A stretch of DNA of 64,000 nt, taken from contig NW_024881321.1 of the NCBI RefSeq assembly GCF_018691265.1, positions 21,178,198 to 21,242,197 on the forward strand, written 5' to 3'. A model generated the notes under the pieces. It was not told the DNA's origin, made no database searches, and saw nothing but the letters and a program-made list of their open reading frames with translations. Below are positions 1-11,216 of this stretch, piece after piece (positions within the stretch are counted from its first letter, which is position 1; each line of letters starts with the position of its first letter). This DNA is from Tyto alba (Eukaryota > Chordata > Aves > Strigiformes > Tytonidae). The position numbers and the translations under genes are program-made.

Positions 1-1362
1 AGATTGGTCAAAAAAGACAAGAATGATTTTTTTTAATTCAAAGTCCAGATGTAAATAAAATATAATCTAGAATGACAGATGTTCAGTAATTTCCTTCCCA
101 TCTCCAAGACATCTTACATTTTCAAGGCACCAAAGTTATTTGGTTTTGCCAAAAATATTTCTTTTCCATATCAAGGTTCATAATTTCTACTTTAACCTTT
201 TTAGACATCACTGTTGCCTAACAGCTAGGGATCTTGGAATTGTAGGGTCTGCGTTGTTCAGGATGTCTGGGGTCACCACCTGAATCCTCCATTAAAAGAT
301 AGGCATGGGCTCCCTTCCTTTCAGCAGACTCTCCTCTTCAAGGGATATTTCCAGCCCTCCTCTTTGATTCTTTTTCTTCTTTTCTTCCTTTGCCTTTTAT
401 TCCCTCTAGTACACAAGGTTGGATAGGACTATATTCAGTTGCTTATCAGATAAGGAGACATCTTTCTGCTCCTTTTGGAACATTCCCCAACTTAGTCAGT
501 GTCTTTTTAAAGGTACATGACACAGAAATTGAGAACAGAGATTGATACTCAGTGCAGCTTTTCTGCATAAATAAAATAAAAAAATCCTGAAATACGGTGT
601 TTTATAGAATGAGAAAACAGCATCTGATATTTACTGAGATATATTTTTCTTTGAATTGTTTGTCAGGACATTATATATTGATTCTTTGTCTAGTAAAAAT
701 TGAATGAAAAATGAATACAACAACAAACACTGAAATCAAAAAAGATTTTAAAAGGAGGTACTAAATGGTTTTGAGTATGTAGCACAAAGAAGAAATTGTA
801 GCAAATTAGTTCCAGTCATTTGCTTTTACTCTCTCCGAAAACAGACAAAAAAATTTTCAAAAATAAGGCTAGAAAAAGTCTTTAACCTTTTCTTTAGTGT
901 AGGCTACCACAATAACATAATTAATTTATTATTAGAGGCACATGCATGGGCCATGAATTATCTAATTCATACTTATTATTCTGATTGAAGGCATAATTTC
1001 TTCCTTGAGAGAATACTAATGAAGAAGATGGTCGTTCCAAGGGCACTTCACCAAATTTATGTTTGGGGTTCAAATTGAGGTATTTAAGATCAATAGAACA
1101 TAACATAGCTGTAGTTTTATTTATATAAATAAATATGTATGTTTAGAAATTAGCATTTGAAGTACTGAGGCCTGACCAACAGGCCAGAACTGAAATTGAC
1201 CTCTAGATGAATCTCAACAGCCTACAATATAGTACTAATCATATGTAGTATTAGCCATGTATATAATGTATTACTAGTCTATATTAGTATATTTATCTAC
1301 AGAAGCTCTGTTGTAATTTCATTATTTAACAATAGCCAATCAACTGATCTTTCTTTATTTTG
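1..1362. other. AT-rich DNA, no gene or repeat recognised
   Basis: No open frame of note and no transposon signature was recognised. Frequent stops in all frames argue against coding sequence. A pyrimidine-rich patch (about 355-410) is the only compositional feature. Confidence 0.5.
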
Positions 1363-1367
1363 AGGTA

Positions 1368-2035
1368 TGAGGTAAGGCCATGAGGCCACACATCAGACCC
1401 TATTGAGAAATATGTGGGTTTGGTCCCTTTTTGCAGCACTGCCAGACCTCAGACCCTGTTGAAAAATATGTAAAGCCCACATAGATACACGTGCCCCATC
1501 TTGGGTTCCTCCTTAAGCCCTGGCCAGGCTTTGGGAGAAATCCAACAGGGAGGGAATGCCAGATGTTACTGCACTCGAAGTTTGAAACCTGTTTATTCAG
1601 CACTATAAAAGCTGGACCCTCTTGCAGAGACTTTGGAGACCTCACCTATGAGTGGACTCACTGTGTAGGACCTCCCAATTACCGAGAAAGGCTCTCCAAA
1701 TCCTCGCTGCAACCGGGGATCCCCAGCAAATGTGGATCTGGATGATGGTAAAGTATTAGGACAATTGGTGATGTATCTTTCGTAATCACTATCGCTGACT
1801 TAATGTTGTAATGATTAGGTGCATTGCCTTGTCTTGCTTTATTTTCTTGTCATATTATTTTAGGGCTAAGGAATATTATCTTGTTTATTCTCTTTGCTGC
1901 TTATAGCTAGAGTGTAATAAGCTTACCATTCTGACTAAATGTATTATCTTCTGTTTTGTATTATTTTGCCGCAGATAGTAAAATATGTTTATTCTTTATG
2001 TTGGTATCTGAGTCCTTTCTCTCAATCCCATCAAT
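1368..2035 (+). mobile_element. probable solo endogenous-retrovirus LTR (668 bp)
   Basis: The block is richer in GC in its first half than its surroundings. It carries a TATA-like box (CACTATAAAAG, about 1601-1611), followed by a T-rich R/U5-like tail. It starts with TG and is flanked by a perfect 5-bp direct repeat, AGGTA at 1363-1367 and AGGTA at 2036-2040. The 3' end (…TCAAT) is not the canonical CA. A 22-bp motif beginning CAGACCCT is repeated imperfectly at 1394 and 1450 (56-bp spacing) in the U3-like part. The open frame at 1491-1745 lies inside this block and is judged non-genic. Family assignment is uncertain; ERVL or ERVK are both possible. Confidence 0.55.
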
Positions 2036-2040
2036 AGGTA

Positions 2041-5039
2041 AACCAGCTTTACATTATTACAAGAAGACAAACAGGAGGAGTTTGCATAGCTACCTGTTGC
2101 TTTTTTTAAAGATGTAAACATTCCTGTAGCTTTTTCTGCTCTTCTCCATTATATGCCTCAAAGGATATAAAATTACTCAGAAATCCTAAAAATTGTAAAG
2201 ATTTAGGTCCTGATCCTAAAACCAACTCTTCATATAATACATTTCTATAGACATGCAAGTCAAGAAGATGTTTTCTAATTCAAAATTATTTTCTTGTATA
2301 CAGTTGCACATTTTGAATAACAATAGAGAAGATGTTTTCTTTTGAAGTTTTCCATTGGTATCTTTCAACATGTGCAGACATTTTGGATATTCCAGAGAAT
2401 CTCAAATGGCATTGAATACCTATATTTAGGGCACTAAGCCCTACCTTTCTCTTGAATGTTTATAGGAACTTAAAAACATGGTTCAGATGGAGACATTTAG
2501 ACACTTAAATTTAGATATCTAAATTTAGAGCTGATTCCCAGTACAATATAAGTAATGTGCAAAAATCACTAACTAAAAACAAACAAACACAATAACAAAA
2601 AACAAAAAGTAAGGAGAAAAAGTCAGTCTTAATTATTTCATAAGATATGTTAAATAAGATTGTCAAGAAAATAAGATACACATAGAAAAAAGAAAATAGA
2701 GAAACAATATTTTACATCCCTTAAAGCCATGATTAGGCCTTACACATATTGTTTGTATGCCATGAGAAGTTCCCGTATCTGACGTACTGAACAAACTTGG
2801 ATTTTAAAAGATTCTAGAAAAGTGATTGTTGTGGTTTGGGCGATGAAACTTTATAAACATTTTGATAAAAGTTTAAAATCAATTGCACAGGTTTCATGTC
2901 TTTACATTTTATATACAGGTTAAACTGATAGGGGTAGCTTTAATAATCCGTAACTATTCACTGAGGGGTAGATTATCTAATGATCTTAATTTTCATGTTT
3001 TCAGCAGTTTTCTTGAATATACAGACTAATATTTCAAAGACTGCTCTGCTATTTTCTGTGTTATATTCTCTTCACCCATTCAGGTGAACTGATTTTTAAT
3101 ATACTATTCCATTATGTCCATTATTTTTGACATCTGATGTTTAAGCATGTTGTGATTTAATCATATTAAAAGTCCATAATAGTCTTTAAGATTTGTGTAT
3201 ATACAGTTTTCTGCTTACCTAGCTCCTTTCATTAGGCAGCTGGTTAAATTAACTAAGCACACAGAAAGATATAATAATATCAAGTAGGAGTGTCAATTTC
3301 TTTACTATTCCTTACTATTTTTACATCTTTTGAAATCATATATCTTCCTCCATTTCTTCTGGCTTTGAGATTGTTTTTGAAAACAAAGAAAAGTATCCAA
3401 GTCACACATAATTGCCCATCATATTTCCAATGATATTAAAAAAATTCAAATAAGTAACAGAAAACTAAATTCCAGAAGACTCCAACAGGAATTTCAAGAC
3501 AATTTTACATGTGTAAAACTGTTTCTCTGCATCTGATAACAGATTGCATATGGTCAAGTACAACAGAAGTCTAAAGGATAGATACTTTGTTCTTTGTAAA
3601 CAGTTTAAATATGACTGCCATTGTGACAATGGGTTTACTTTACTACCATTTTTATTTCTTTGTAGTGCAAATGATTCAAGAATGAGTACTTCTTTTTTCC
3701 TCAGATATGTGCAATAGAATTATTTGCTTAGCCTAAATAAAAGAGAAGAAATGAAACATTTTAGTACCTTGTATGGGGCACTTCCAAGAATAACATTGGC
3801 TGATGTAACTACTTTTCAGTACTTATCATTAAAAATTCAAGAGCCATGAAGACAAGCAATTGAAAAACAAGCTTGAAAAACTAACTTTTGAGATCCTTGC
3901 AGGGGGGGAAATGAAGAAGTCATCAGAAGGAATTCAAATATTATTCCTAAATTTCAGCATAATAGGTTTCTGGTGGAGAGGATGACACAATAGAAACAGT
4001 ACTGTAAAGATTTCACATGCAAGTCAACTACTGATCTTACAAAGAATGACATTTCAGTATTCAAAACTGCATTTGAAGTCCTCTGAAGCTGGAGCTTGGA
4101 AGTTTCACTTCTGAGAGACATGTCAGTGCCAACACCTAACACTTTTTAAATTAGATATTAATATATTTTCCAGCTGTTAGTTTTATGTAAAGACACATCC
4201 AGAACAGAACTCAAACCTTGCAATGAACTGATGAATTTATCTCCAGCAAACAAGATTTGTGGCTCCTGAATTCCCCTGAATGTGCTTTTGATTTGAAACA
4301 GCCTCAGTCAATTTGAAACAGTATGAAAGAACTTCAAACAAAAAGATGGAATAATTTGAGCTTGATGCTACAAAATAATGAAAGATGTAAAAGCTCATAC
4401 TACCTACGGACAGTAATAAAAAAGGCTTTCTGAAGTCTTAGTAATGTTTTAATTATGCAAGATATTTCCCTTTCAAAGGAAAAATTAGGATGATGATCCA
4501 TGTTATTCAGAAGAGAATAATCAAAATTTTAAAATGTGAAAATTAAAAAACAGCAATAGAAGAATTAGTTTAAGCGATGGTAACTGTATTAGGATCTAGT
4601 GGTTATATTTCAATAGTATTAGCTATTCGTGGACAGTATTTCATGAATGCATTTTAGCACATATGGGTTTGGATACTGAAGAAAAAAATCTCCAGACATG
4701 ACTAACATATAATTTGGAAGATGTATACTAAGTTAAATATTTTTCAGTGAACAGCCATAGATGGCTATTGACTACAAGAAGGCTAACTTTATATATACAC
4801 AGAAATCATCTATAAGTAAATAACTATGATTTTATCTATTCCTTATTGAATTTATTTACCACCCTAGCAATCCTTACCTAGAAAGAACTTAGTACAGAGA
4901 ACTGATTTTGAAACACTTATAATAGTTCAGTTTGACTTTGTATTTTTCAAAGTTCTGTGCATACATGAAACTGTCATGTTTAAATTCTTGAAGATCAATC
5001 ATCTTAACTGCATGAGCAGTGTCCATGTCTCCCCCATAC
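2041..5039. other. AT-rich DNA, no gene recognised
   Basis: Three kilobases with short, stop-rich frames only. A small direct repeat of an AAATTTAGATATCT-like motif occurs near 2506-2528. No LTR ends, LINE reading frame or RNA gene was recognised. Confidence 0.5.
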
Positions 5040-5470
5040 CACAAGAAATGTACCTGACTAGGAAAGGTACACTCTTTGATCTGTTGTTCGTAAATAGTGA
5101 TGGTCTTGTGGGTTAAGTGATAATTGGTGGTTGTCTAGGACATAGTGATGATGAAATGTTTGAAATTAAAATCCTTGGTAAAATGGGAAGAAAATTGCCA
5201 GCAGAAGTACTACCCTGCATTTGGGGAGAGCAGACATTAAGCTGCTGAAGAAACTAGTTAGTAAGGTGCCCTGGGAATCTTCTTTTGAGTGTCCTGGGGT
5301 GCATAAATGCTGGTCACTTTTTAAGAGTCAACTTTTAAGAGAAAAGGAGTGCTATTCCAGTATGTCAGAAGTCAAGGAAGCAAGACAGAAGGCTGCCTTG
5401 GCTTAACAGGGATCTTCTTATGACCAGGAAGACAGAGTTGATAAGGCCCTCTATAGAAAGATAGGAGCAG
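5040..5470 (+). mobile_element. older CR1 LINE, 5' part (end of endonuclease domain and linker)
   Basis: Translation from about 5047 gives a stretch resembling the end of the CR1 ORF2 endonuclease (…TRKGTLFDLLFVNSDGLVG…) followed by a degraded version of the LGHSDHEM-type motif (LGHSDDEM, around 5138-5158). After it comes the linker that leads toward the reverse transcriptase, including an open frame at 5221-5406. The coding thread breaks at about 5465-5475, where a second copy of the endonuclease region starts again. The continuation of this older copy reappears at 8367. About 120 codons between the two parts are missing, so some sequence was lost at or after the insertion. Assignment to CR1 is confident; the outer 5' limit is approximate. 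Confidence 0.75.
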
Positions 5471-5477
5471 CCTCACA

Positions 5478-8285
5478 TTTGAAAGCCCTGGTCCTCATAG
5501 AGGACTTCAACCAGATCAATGTCTGTTGGAGGGAAAACACAATAGGGCACAAGAAATTCAGGAAGTTTCTGGAATGTGTTGATAATAACTTCCTTCTCTG
5601 GGTCATAGAGGAGCCAACAAGGAGAGGTTCTGGACCTTGTCCTCATCAACATGGAGGGGCTGGTGGAGAGTGTGAAGCTCAAGGACAGTCTTAGCTGCAG
5701 TGACCATTAAATAGTGGAGTTCAATATCCTTAGGGCAGTGAGGAGGGTGCACAGCAAGCTTGCTCTTCTGGACTTCAGGAGAGCAGATTTTGGCTTATTC
5801 AGGTATCTGCTTGGTAGAATACATTAGGGAAGAAGGGCCCCAAAAAACTGGTCCGTATTCAAGAATCATCTCCTCCAAGCTCAGGAATGATGCATCCTGA
5901 CAAAGAGGAAGACAGGTAAAAACACCAGGAGGCCTGCATGGATGAACAAGGTGCTCCTGGACAAGCTCAAACACAAAAAGGATGTGTACAGAGGGTGGAA
6001 GCAAGGGCAGATAGCCTGGGAGGAATAGAGAAGTTCTCCAAGAAGTTAGGGATCAGGTTAGGAAAGTTAAAGCCCTGATAGAATTAAATCTGGCCAGGGA
6101 CATCACTTCTGTAGGTATGCCGGTGATAAAGGGAAGACTAGGAAAAATGTGGGCCTTCTGGAAGGAACTAGGAGACCTGACTACCTGGATTTGGAGAAGG
6201 CTGAGGTACTCAAGGACTCTCATTGCCTCAGTCTTCACCAGCAAGGGCTCCAGCCTCACTGCCCTAATTGCAGAAAGCAAATGCAGGGACTGGGCAAATG
6301 AAGAAACACCCAATGTAGGAGATCATATTTGAGACCATCTAAGGAACCTGAAGGTGCAGAAGTCCATGGGACCTGATGAGATGCATCCACAGGTCCGGAG
6401 GGAACTGACAGATGAAGTGGCTAAGCCACTATCCATCATATTTGAGAAGCTGCGCCAGTCTGGTGAAGTTCTCACTGACTGGAAAAGGGGAAACACAGCC
6501 CCTATTTTAAAAAGGGAAAAAAGGAAGACCCTGGGAACTGCAGACCAGTCAGTCTCACCTCTGTGACTGGCATCATCATAGACTGGATACTTCTGAAAAC
6601 TAGGGCACATGGAAAATAAGGAGGTGGTTGGTAACAGCCAACATGGCTTCACTAAGGGCAAATCATGACTGGAAAATTTGGTTGCCTTCTACAATAGGGT
6701 TCCAGTGTTGGTGGATAAGGGAAGAATGACTAATATAATCTACCTTGACTTGTGCAGAGCATTGGACACTGTCCCACATGACATCCTTGTCTCTAAATTG
6801 GAGAGACATGGATTTGACAGATGGACCACTCAGTAATTGTCTGGATGGTCACACCCAAAGAGTTGCAGTCAACAGTTCAATACCCAAGTAGAGACGATAG
6901 GACAAGTGGTGTTCTTCAGGGTTCAATATTGGGACCAGCGCTGTTTAGCATCTTTGTCAGTGACATGGACAATGGGATTGAGTGCACCCTCAGCAAATTT
7001 GCCAATGACACCAAGGTGTGTGGTGGAGGTTGATATGCTGGAGGGAAGGGATGCCATCCAGAGGGACGTTGACAGGCTTGAGAGGTGGACCCGTGAAAAA
7101 TTCATGAAGTTTAACAAGGCCAGGTGCAAGGTCCTGCACATAGGTTGAAGCAATCCCATGCACAAATACAGGCTCAGCGATGAGTGGATTGAGAGCATCC
7201 CTGCAGAGAAGGACTTGTGGGTATTAGTGAATGGAAAACTGAATATGAGCTAGCAATGTGCACTTGCAGCCCAGAAAGCCAACCAGATCCTGGGCTGCAT
7301 CAAGAGAAGTGTGGCCAGCAGTCTGGGGGGAGGTGATTCTCCCCCTCTACTCTGTTCTTGTGAGACCCCACCTGAAGTACTGTGTTGACCTTTCAGGCCC
7401 ACTCTATAAGAAGGACATGCACCTACTTGAGCAGGACCAGAGGAGGGCTGTGAAGATGAGCAGGTGGCTGATGCACCTCCCCTATGAGAACAGGCTGACA
7501 GTTGGGATTGCTCAGCCTAGAGAAGAGAAGACTCTGGAGAGACCTTATACCAGCCTTCCAGTACTTAAAGAGGACCTACAAGAAAAATTGTGAGGGACTG
7601 TCCTGGTTCGGGCTGGAATAGACTTCTTGTTCGTTTTAGTAGCTGGAGGAGTGCTGCAGCACACTGAGACACCAGGGGCTCCCCAGGTCCCAGTGCCCTC
7701 ACCTGTGTGCGGGGGCGGGGGGAGCACAGCTGGAGGGCTGGGCCCAGATTGGCCGATAGTCCATGTCATGTGACATTGCGCTCACTATATAAAGGCAGGA
7801 GTGGGCTGGGAGGGGCTCTCACTTCTGGGAGTGTTGCTGTGGTGGCTTTGTGTTGGGGATTGCTGGCTGGGAGCAGGTGGGTGTTGGGTGGTGAGCAGCT
7901 GTATTTTACATTACCCACTGATACTGCTGTCAGCGTATTGTTCTGTTACTGTTATTAAACTGTTTTTATCTCAACCTGCAAGTCTCCCTTTGCCCCTCCG
8001 ATTCCATTCCCAAGTGGGGGGAGGGTGGGTGAGAGACTGCTGGGCATTTAGCTGCTGAGTAGGCTCAAACCAAAACAGGGATTCTTTATCAGGGAGTATA
8101 GTAATAGGGTGAGGGGTAACAGTTTTAATCTGACAGAGGGTAGATTCAGCTTAGATATAAGGAAGAAATTCTTCACTGTGAGGGTGGTGAAACACTGGAA
8201 CAGGTTTCCTGGAGAAGTTGTGGATGCCCTCTCCCTGGAAGTGTTTAAGGCCAGGTTGGATGAGGCTTTGAGCAGCTTGATCTAG
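5478..8285 (+). pseudogene. dead CR1 ORF2 (endonuclease / reverse transcriptase)
   Basis: Successive frames carry CR1 ORF2 pieces. First comes the endonuclease (…IEDFNQINVCW…, then a CSDH motif directly followed by a stop near 5709). A linker with K/R-rich helices follows (5940-6110). Next is the reverse transcriptase entry (SMGPDEMHPQVRRELTDEVAKPLSIIFEK, 6363-6450), motif A ([15 protein letters not shown], about 6738-6782) and the catalytic box near 6998-7009. In that box the usual FADD reads FAND, so the first aspartate of the metal-binding pair is lost. The thumb/C-terminal part ([18 protein letters not shown], about 7331-7384) follows, and after the inserted LTR the end (KKFFTVRVVKHWNRFPGEVVD). 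Stops and frameshifts are spread throughout, so no active protein is possible. Confidence 0.88.
7599..8077 (+). mobile_element. solo ERVL-type LTR (479 bp)
   Basis: The LTR begins TGTCCTGG and ends AAAACA. It is flanked by GGGAC (7594-7598) and GGGAT (8078-8082), a 5-bp target duplication with one mismatch, and it interrupts the CR1 reading frame cleanly. A reversed CCAAT (ATTGG, about 7749), a TATA box (CTATATAAAGG, about 7786) and an ATTAAA polyadenylation signal (about 7954) mark U3, R and U5. The same family occurs at 38729-39217, where it is the 3' LTR of an integrase-bearing ERVL, and at 59303-59780. Short open frames inside it are not genes. Confidence 0.9.
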
Positions 8286-8386
8286 TGGAAGGTGTCCCTG
8301 CCCATGTCAGGGAGTTGGAACTAGATGATCTTTGAGGTCCCTTCCAACCCAAATGATTCTATGATTAATATTGCTCCTGTAACTGA

Positions 8387-9735
8387 ATGCACATGTTTAT
8401 AGGACCTAATCAGATTCATCTCAGGATACTGGAAGAGTTTGCTGATGTTATTGCGAGACTTCCTTATTTATCAGCAGTTTGGGAATCTGGAGAGGTCCCA
8501 GTTGACTGGAAGTTAGCAAATATGATTCAATTTTTCAAGAAATTCAAGAAAGAAGACTCTGTTAAGTATGGGCCTGTAAGTCTCACTTCAGTGCTATGTA
8601 AAATTGTGGAGAAGATTATGCTGGTAGTTATTGAAAAACACTTGAAAGACAATGCAGTCATTGGTGAAAGCCAGCATGGGTTCTTGAAGGGAAGGTCATA
8701 CCATACTAATTTAATATCCTTTTTGACAAGATTATGTGCCTAGTGAATGAAGGGGAGGCAGTGAGTGTGCTGGATATTTGTATATTTGAGCAAAAATTTT
8801 GATACTGTGTGTCACGGTATCCTTCTGGGCAAAATGTCCAGCATACAGCTAGTCATGTATAAGATGGGCGAACAGCTGGATGAAGGATCAGGTTCAAAGA
8901 AGTGTATTAAGGGCTGTAACATCTGGCTGGTAGCCAGTCACTAGTAGTGTTCCCCAGGGCTCAATTTTTATGCTTTTATCAATGACCTGGGCACAGGATT
9001 TGCGTGTACACACAAAGTAAGTTTGCCAACAATACTACACTAGGAGGAGCCGTTGATTCCGTTAAGGGTAGAGAGGCCTTATAGAGAGATTCTGAGAGAT
9101 TAGAGTGCTGGGAAATCACTAACTATATGAAATTTAACAAGGAAAAATGATGGATTCTGTACTTGGTTCAGTGTAATCCTGGATGTACTTCTAGACCAGG
9201 GGACAATAAACGGAAGTGCAGACCTGCAGAAAAGGATCTGGGGGTTTTGGTTGATGGTAAACTCAATGTGAGTCAACAATGTTCCCTGGTGGTTAAAATG
9301 GCCAACTGTATCCCGGGGGGGTGGGGCATTAAACACAGTATATAGTTAACCAGTTGAAAGAAACTATTGTCCCACTGTATTCATCACTGGTATGGCCTCA
9401 CTTCAGGTACAGTTTTGGGCTCCACGGTGTAAGAAGGATATAGAAATATTAGAATGTGTCCAAAGGAGGGCAGCAAAGACAGTGAAAGGACTAGAGGGCA
9501 TGACTTATGTGGCACTGCTGAGGATGCTAGGTTTGTTCAGCTAAGAGAAGAGGACACTTATTGCTGCCTACAGCTTCTTCATGAGGGGGAGCAGAGATGG
9601 AGGTGTTGATCTATTCTCTCAGGTGTCCAGGGATAGGATGCAAGGGAATGGCTTAAAGCTGCATCAGAGGAAGTTCAGATTGGATATTAGGAAAAGTAGT
9701 TCTTACTGAGAGGGTGGCCAAGCACTGGAAAAAGC
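8387..9735 (+). pseudogene. dead reverse-transcriptase frame of the older CR1
   Basis: An open stretch of 118 codons (8387-8743) covers the fingers/palm entry of a CR1-clade reverse transcriptase. It includes SGEVPVDWKLANMI, a PVSLTSV motif and GESQHGFLKGRSYHTNL. Beyond it the frame breaks several times. The catalytic box is at about 9022-9033 and reads FANN where an active enzyme has FADD, so both catalytic aspartates are replaced. A later piece (PAEKDLGVLVDGKLNVSQQC, about 9220-9285) matches the C-terminal region. The copy is clearly more decayed than the younger CR1 inserted into it. Confidence 0.85.
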
Positions 9736-9859
9736 TCTCCAGGTATGCTGGTATTGGCTGAGATAGAGTTAATTTTCTGCATAGTACCTAATATGGTGCT
9801 AAGTTTTGGATTTTTGCTAAAATGGAGTTGATAATTCAGGGAAGTTTTCATTATTGCTG

Positions 9860-10394
9860 TGCGGAGCCACAGATGAACGACACGCCGAGACGGGTTCAGT
9901 GTGGGTGATAGAGCATCAATCAACATGTGCCTTTATTGGTCCAGGGTACATATATTTATACAGACAATGATAATTATTATGCCTACTAGTCACTAGCTGA
10001 TTGGCTTAAGCTCTAAAGGTCATATTCGCACGGTCCACCTACTTGCAGTTAGCTTACAGCCCAAGCTTCTCATAACACTAAGTTTCTCATGCTACTATTT
10101 CTGATTCCTGTTGACTTGTTTTCAATACACGGCAGTACCGTAACACAGTGTTTCTCAGACCACCGTTATCATAACACTGGGTTTCTCAGACCACTATTCC
10201 TAATTCCCCTTAACCTGTTTTCGACACACCACGGTACACAGGGCTGAAGCGTCCTTGACATTCTTCATGTATCAGCAGCTGCGAGCAGCTGCAGGCAAAC
10301 CCTAGTGAGGCTCAGTATCAGCAGCTAGAGCAGGCTCTGATCATACAATTGCTCGGTGGGCTCAGGACCCTTGTCTCTGAGCCATTCTCCAACA
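9860..10394 (-). mobile_element. solo ERVK-type LTR, copy 1 (535 bp)
   Basis: On the minus strand it runs from TGTTGGAGAATGG to GGCTCCGCA. A 6-bp target duplication, TTGCTG, lies at 9854-9859 and 10395-10400; six-base duplications are the rule for class II (ERVK-like) elements. A second copy of exactly the same length, on the plus strand, lies at 56407-56941. My hand comparison gives about 19 differences in 535 positions (roughly 96% identity). A TATA-like TATAAATATA and an AATAAA signal are conserved in both. No internal sequence remains, so it formed by LTR-LTR recombination. Confidence 0.93.
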
Positions 10395-10604
10395 TTGCTG
10401 AGCAGTGTTTACACAGAGTCAAAGTATTTTCTGCCCCTAGCCTGCACTAACGTTCGTTCAAAGATTTTCTTAATACATGACAAGTCACAACTTAGGCATG
10501 CAGGCTTACAATCTACTGGCTAAAGGCACAGGACCCTTGTCTCTGAGCCATTCTCCAACATTGCTGAGCAGTGTTTACACAGAGTCAAAGTATTTTCTGC
10601 CCCT
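10363..10604. repeat. 76-bp duplication separated by 90 bp of filler
   Basis: Bases 10363-10438 recur at 10529-10604, a 166-bp offset, with no difference seen. Each copy holds the last 32 bases of the ERVK LTR, its TTGCTG target repeat, and 38 bases of the surrounding ERVL LTR. The 90 bases between them (10439-10528) match neither the ERVL LTR nor the ERVK LTR that I can align. The duplication must postdate the ERVK insertion because it spans its edge. Confidence 0.9.
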
Positions 10605-11216
10605 CACACCACCCCACCAGTGAGTAGGCTGAGGGTTCACAAGAGGTTGAGAGGAAACACAACCAGGACAGCTGACCTCAACTGACCAAAGTGATATCCC
10701 ATAATGTATGATGTCATGCTCAGCAATATAAAGCTGGGGGAAGATGAAGGAAGGGAGATGTTTAGAGTGATGGTGTTTGTCTTCCCAAGAAACCATTATG
10801 CACGATGGAGCCCTGTTTTCCTGGAGATGGTTGAACACCTGCCTGCCAATGGGGAGTGGTGAATTAATTCCTTGTTTTGCTTTTCTTGCATGTGTGGCTT
10901 TTGCTTTATTTAGCAAACTGTCTTTATCTCAACCCATGAGTTTTATCACTTTTACTCTACCAATTCTCTTTCCCATCCCACTAGGGGGGAGTGAGTGAGA
11001 GGCTGCATGGTGCTTAGTTGCTGGCTAGGGTTAAACCACAACACTAGGGAAGTAGTCATGACTCCAAGCCTGTTGGTGTTCAAAAAATGTTTGGAGTATG
11101 CTCTTAGGTTTAGGTTTAACTTTTAGGTTGTCCTGTGTGGAGCCAGGAGTAGGACTTAATGATTTTCATGGATCCCTTCCAACCCAGGATATTTGTTGAT
11201 TCTATTATTCTATCTG

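Larger units (their letters stand above)
5466..8366 (+). mobile_element. younger CR1 LINE, 5'-truncated, inserted into an older CR1
   Basis: The copy begins inside the endonuclease domain and runs through the reverse transcriptase to the CR1 3' end (CCCTTCCAACCC…GATTCTATGATT, ending about 8366). It has the usual 5' truncation and no poly(A) tail, as expected for CR1. It is interrupted by an ERVL LTR at 7599-8077, with coding sequence matching on both sides (up to about 7593, then 8083-8360). It sits in the same orientation as the older CR1 it split. The left junction is soft because both elements belong to the same superfamily. Confidence 0.9.
9744..11043 (+). mobile_element. ERVL-type LTR inside the older CR1, split by an ERVK-type LTR
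   Basis: Outer pieces 9744-9859 and 10395-11043 make one LTR. It starts TATGCTGG… and ends TTAAACCACAACA, and has a TATA-like AATATAAAGC (about 10724-10733). Its U5-like tail (TCTTTATCTCAACCCATGAG) is shared with the 7599 family. CR1 sequence abuts both ends. The flanks CCAGG (9739-9743) and CTAGG (11044-11048) look like a 5-bp target duplication with one mismatch. The centre is interrupted by the solo LTR at 9860-10394 and disturbed by the duplication at 10363-10604. A related 3' half, minus strand, lies at 48297-48575. Confidence 0.85.
8367..11216 (+). mobile_element. older CR1 LINE, 3' part, itself holding an LTR
   Basis: Just after the younger CR1 ends, the reverse-transcriptase thread of a more divergent CR1 resumes (FIGPNQIHLRILEEFADVIA from about 8396). 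It continues to about 9743, is interrupted by an LTR, and resumes at 11044 with CR1 3' sequence (…GTAGTCATGACTCCAAGCC…CCCTTCCAACCCAGG). It ends near 11216 in a degraded double ATTCTA-type terminal repeat. Its order and orientation match the fragment at 5040-5470, so the two are read as one element split by the younger CR1. Confidence 0.85.
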
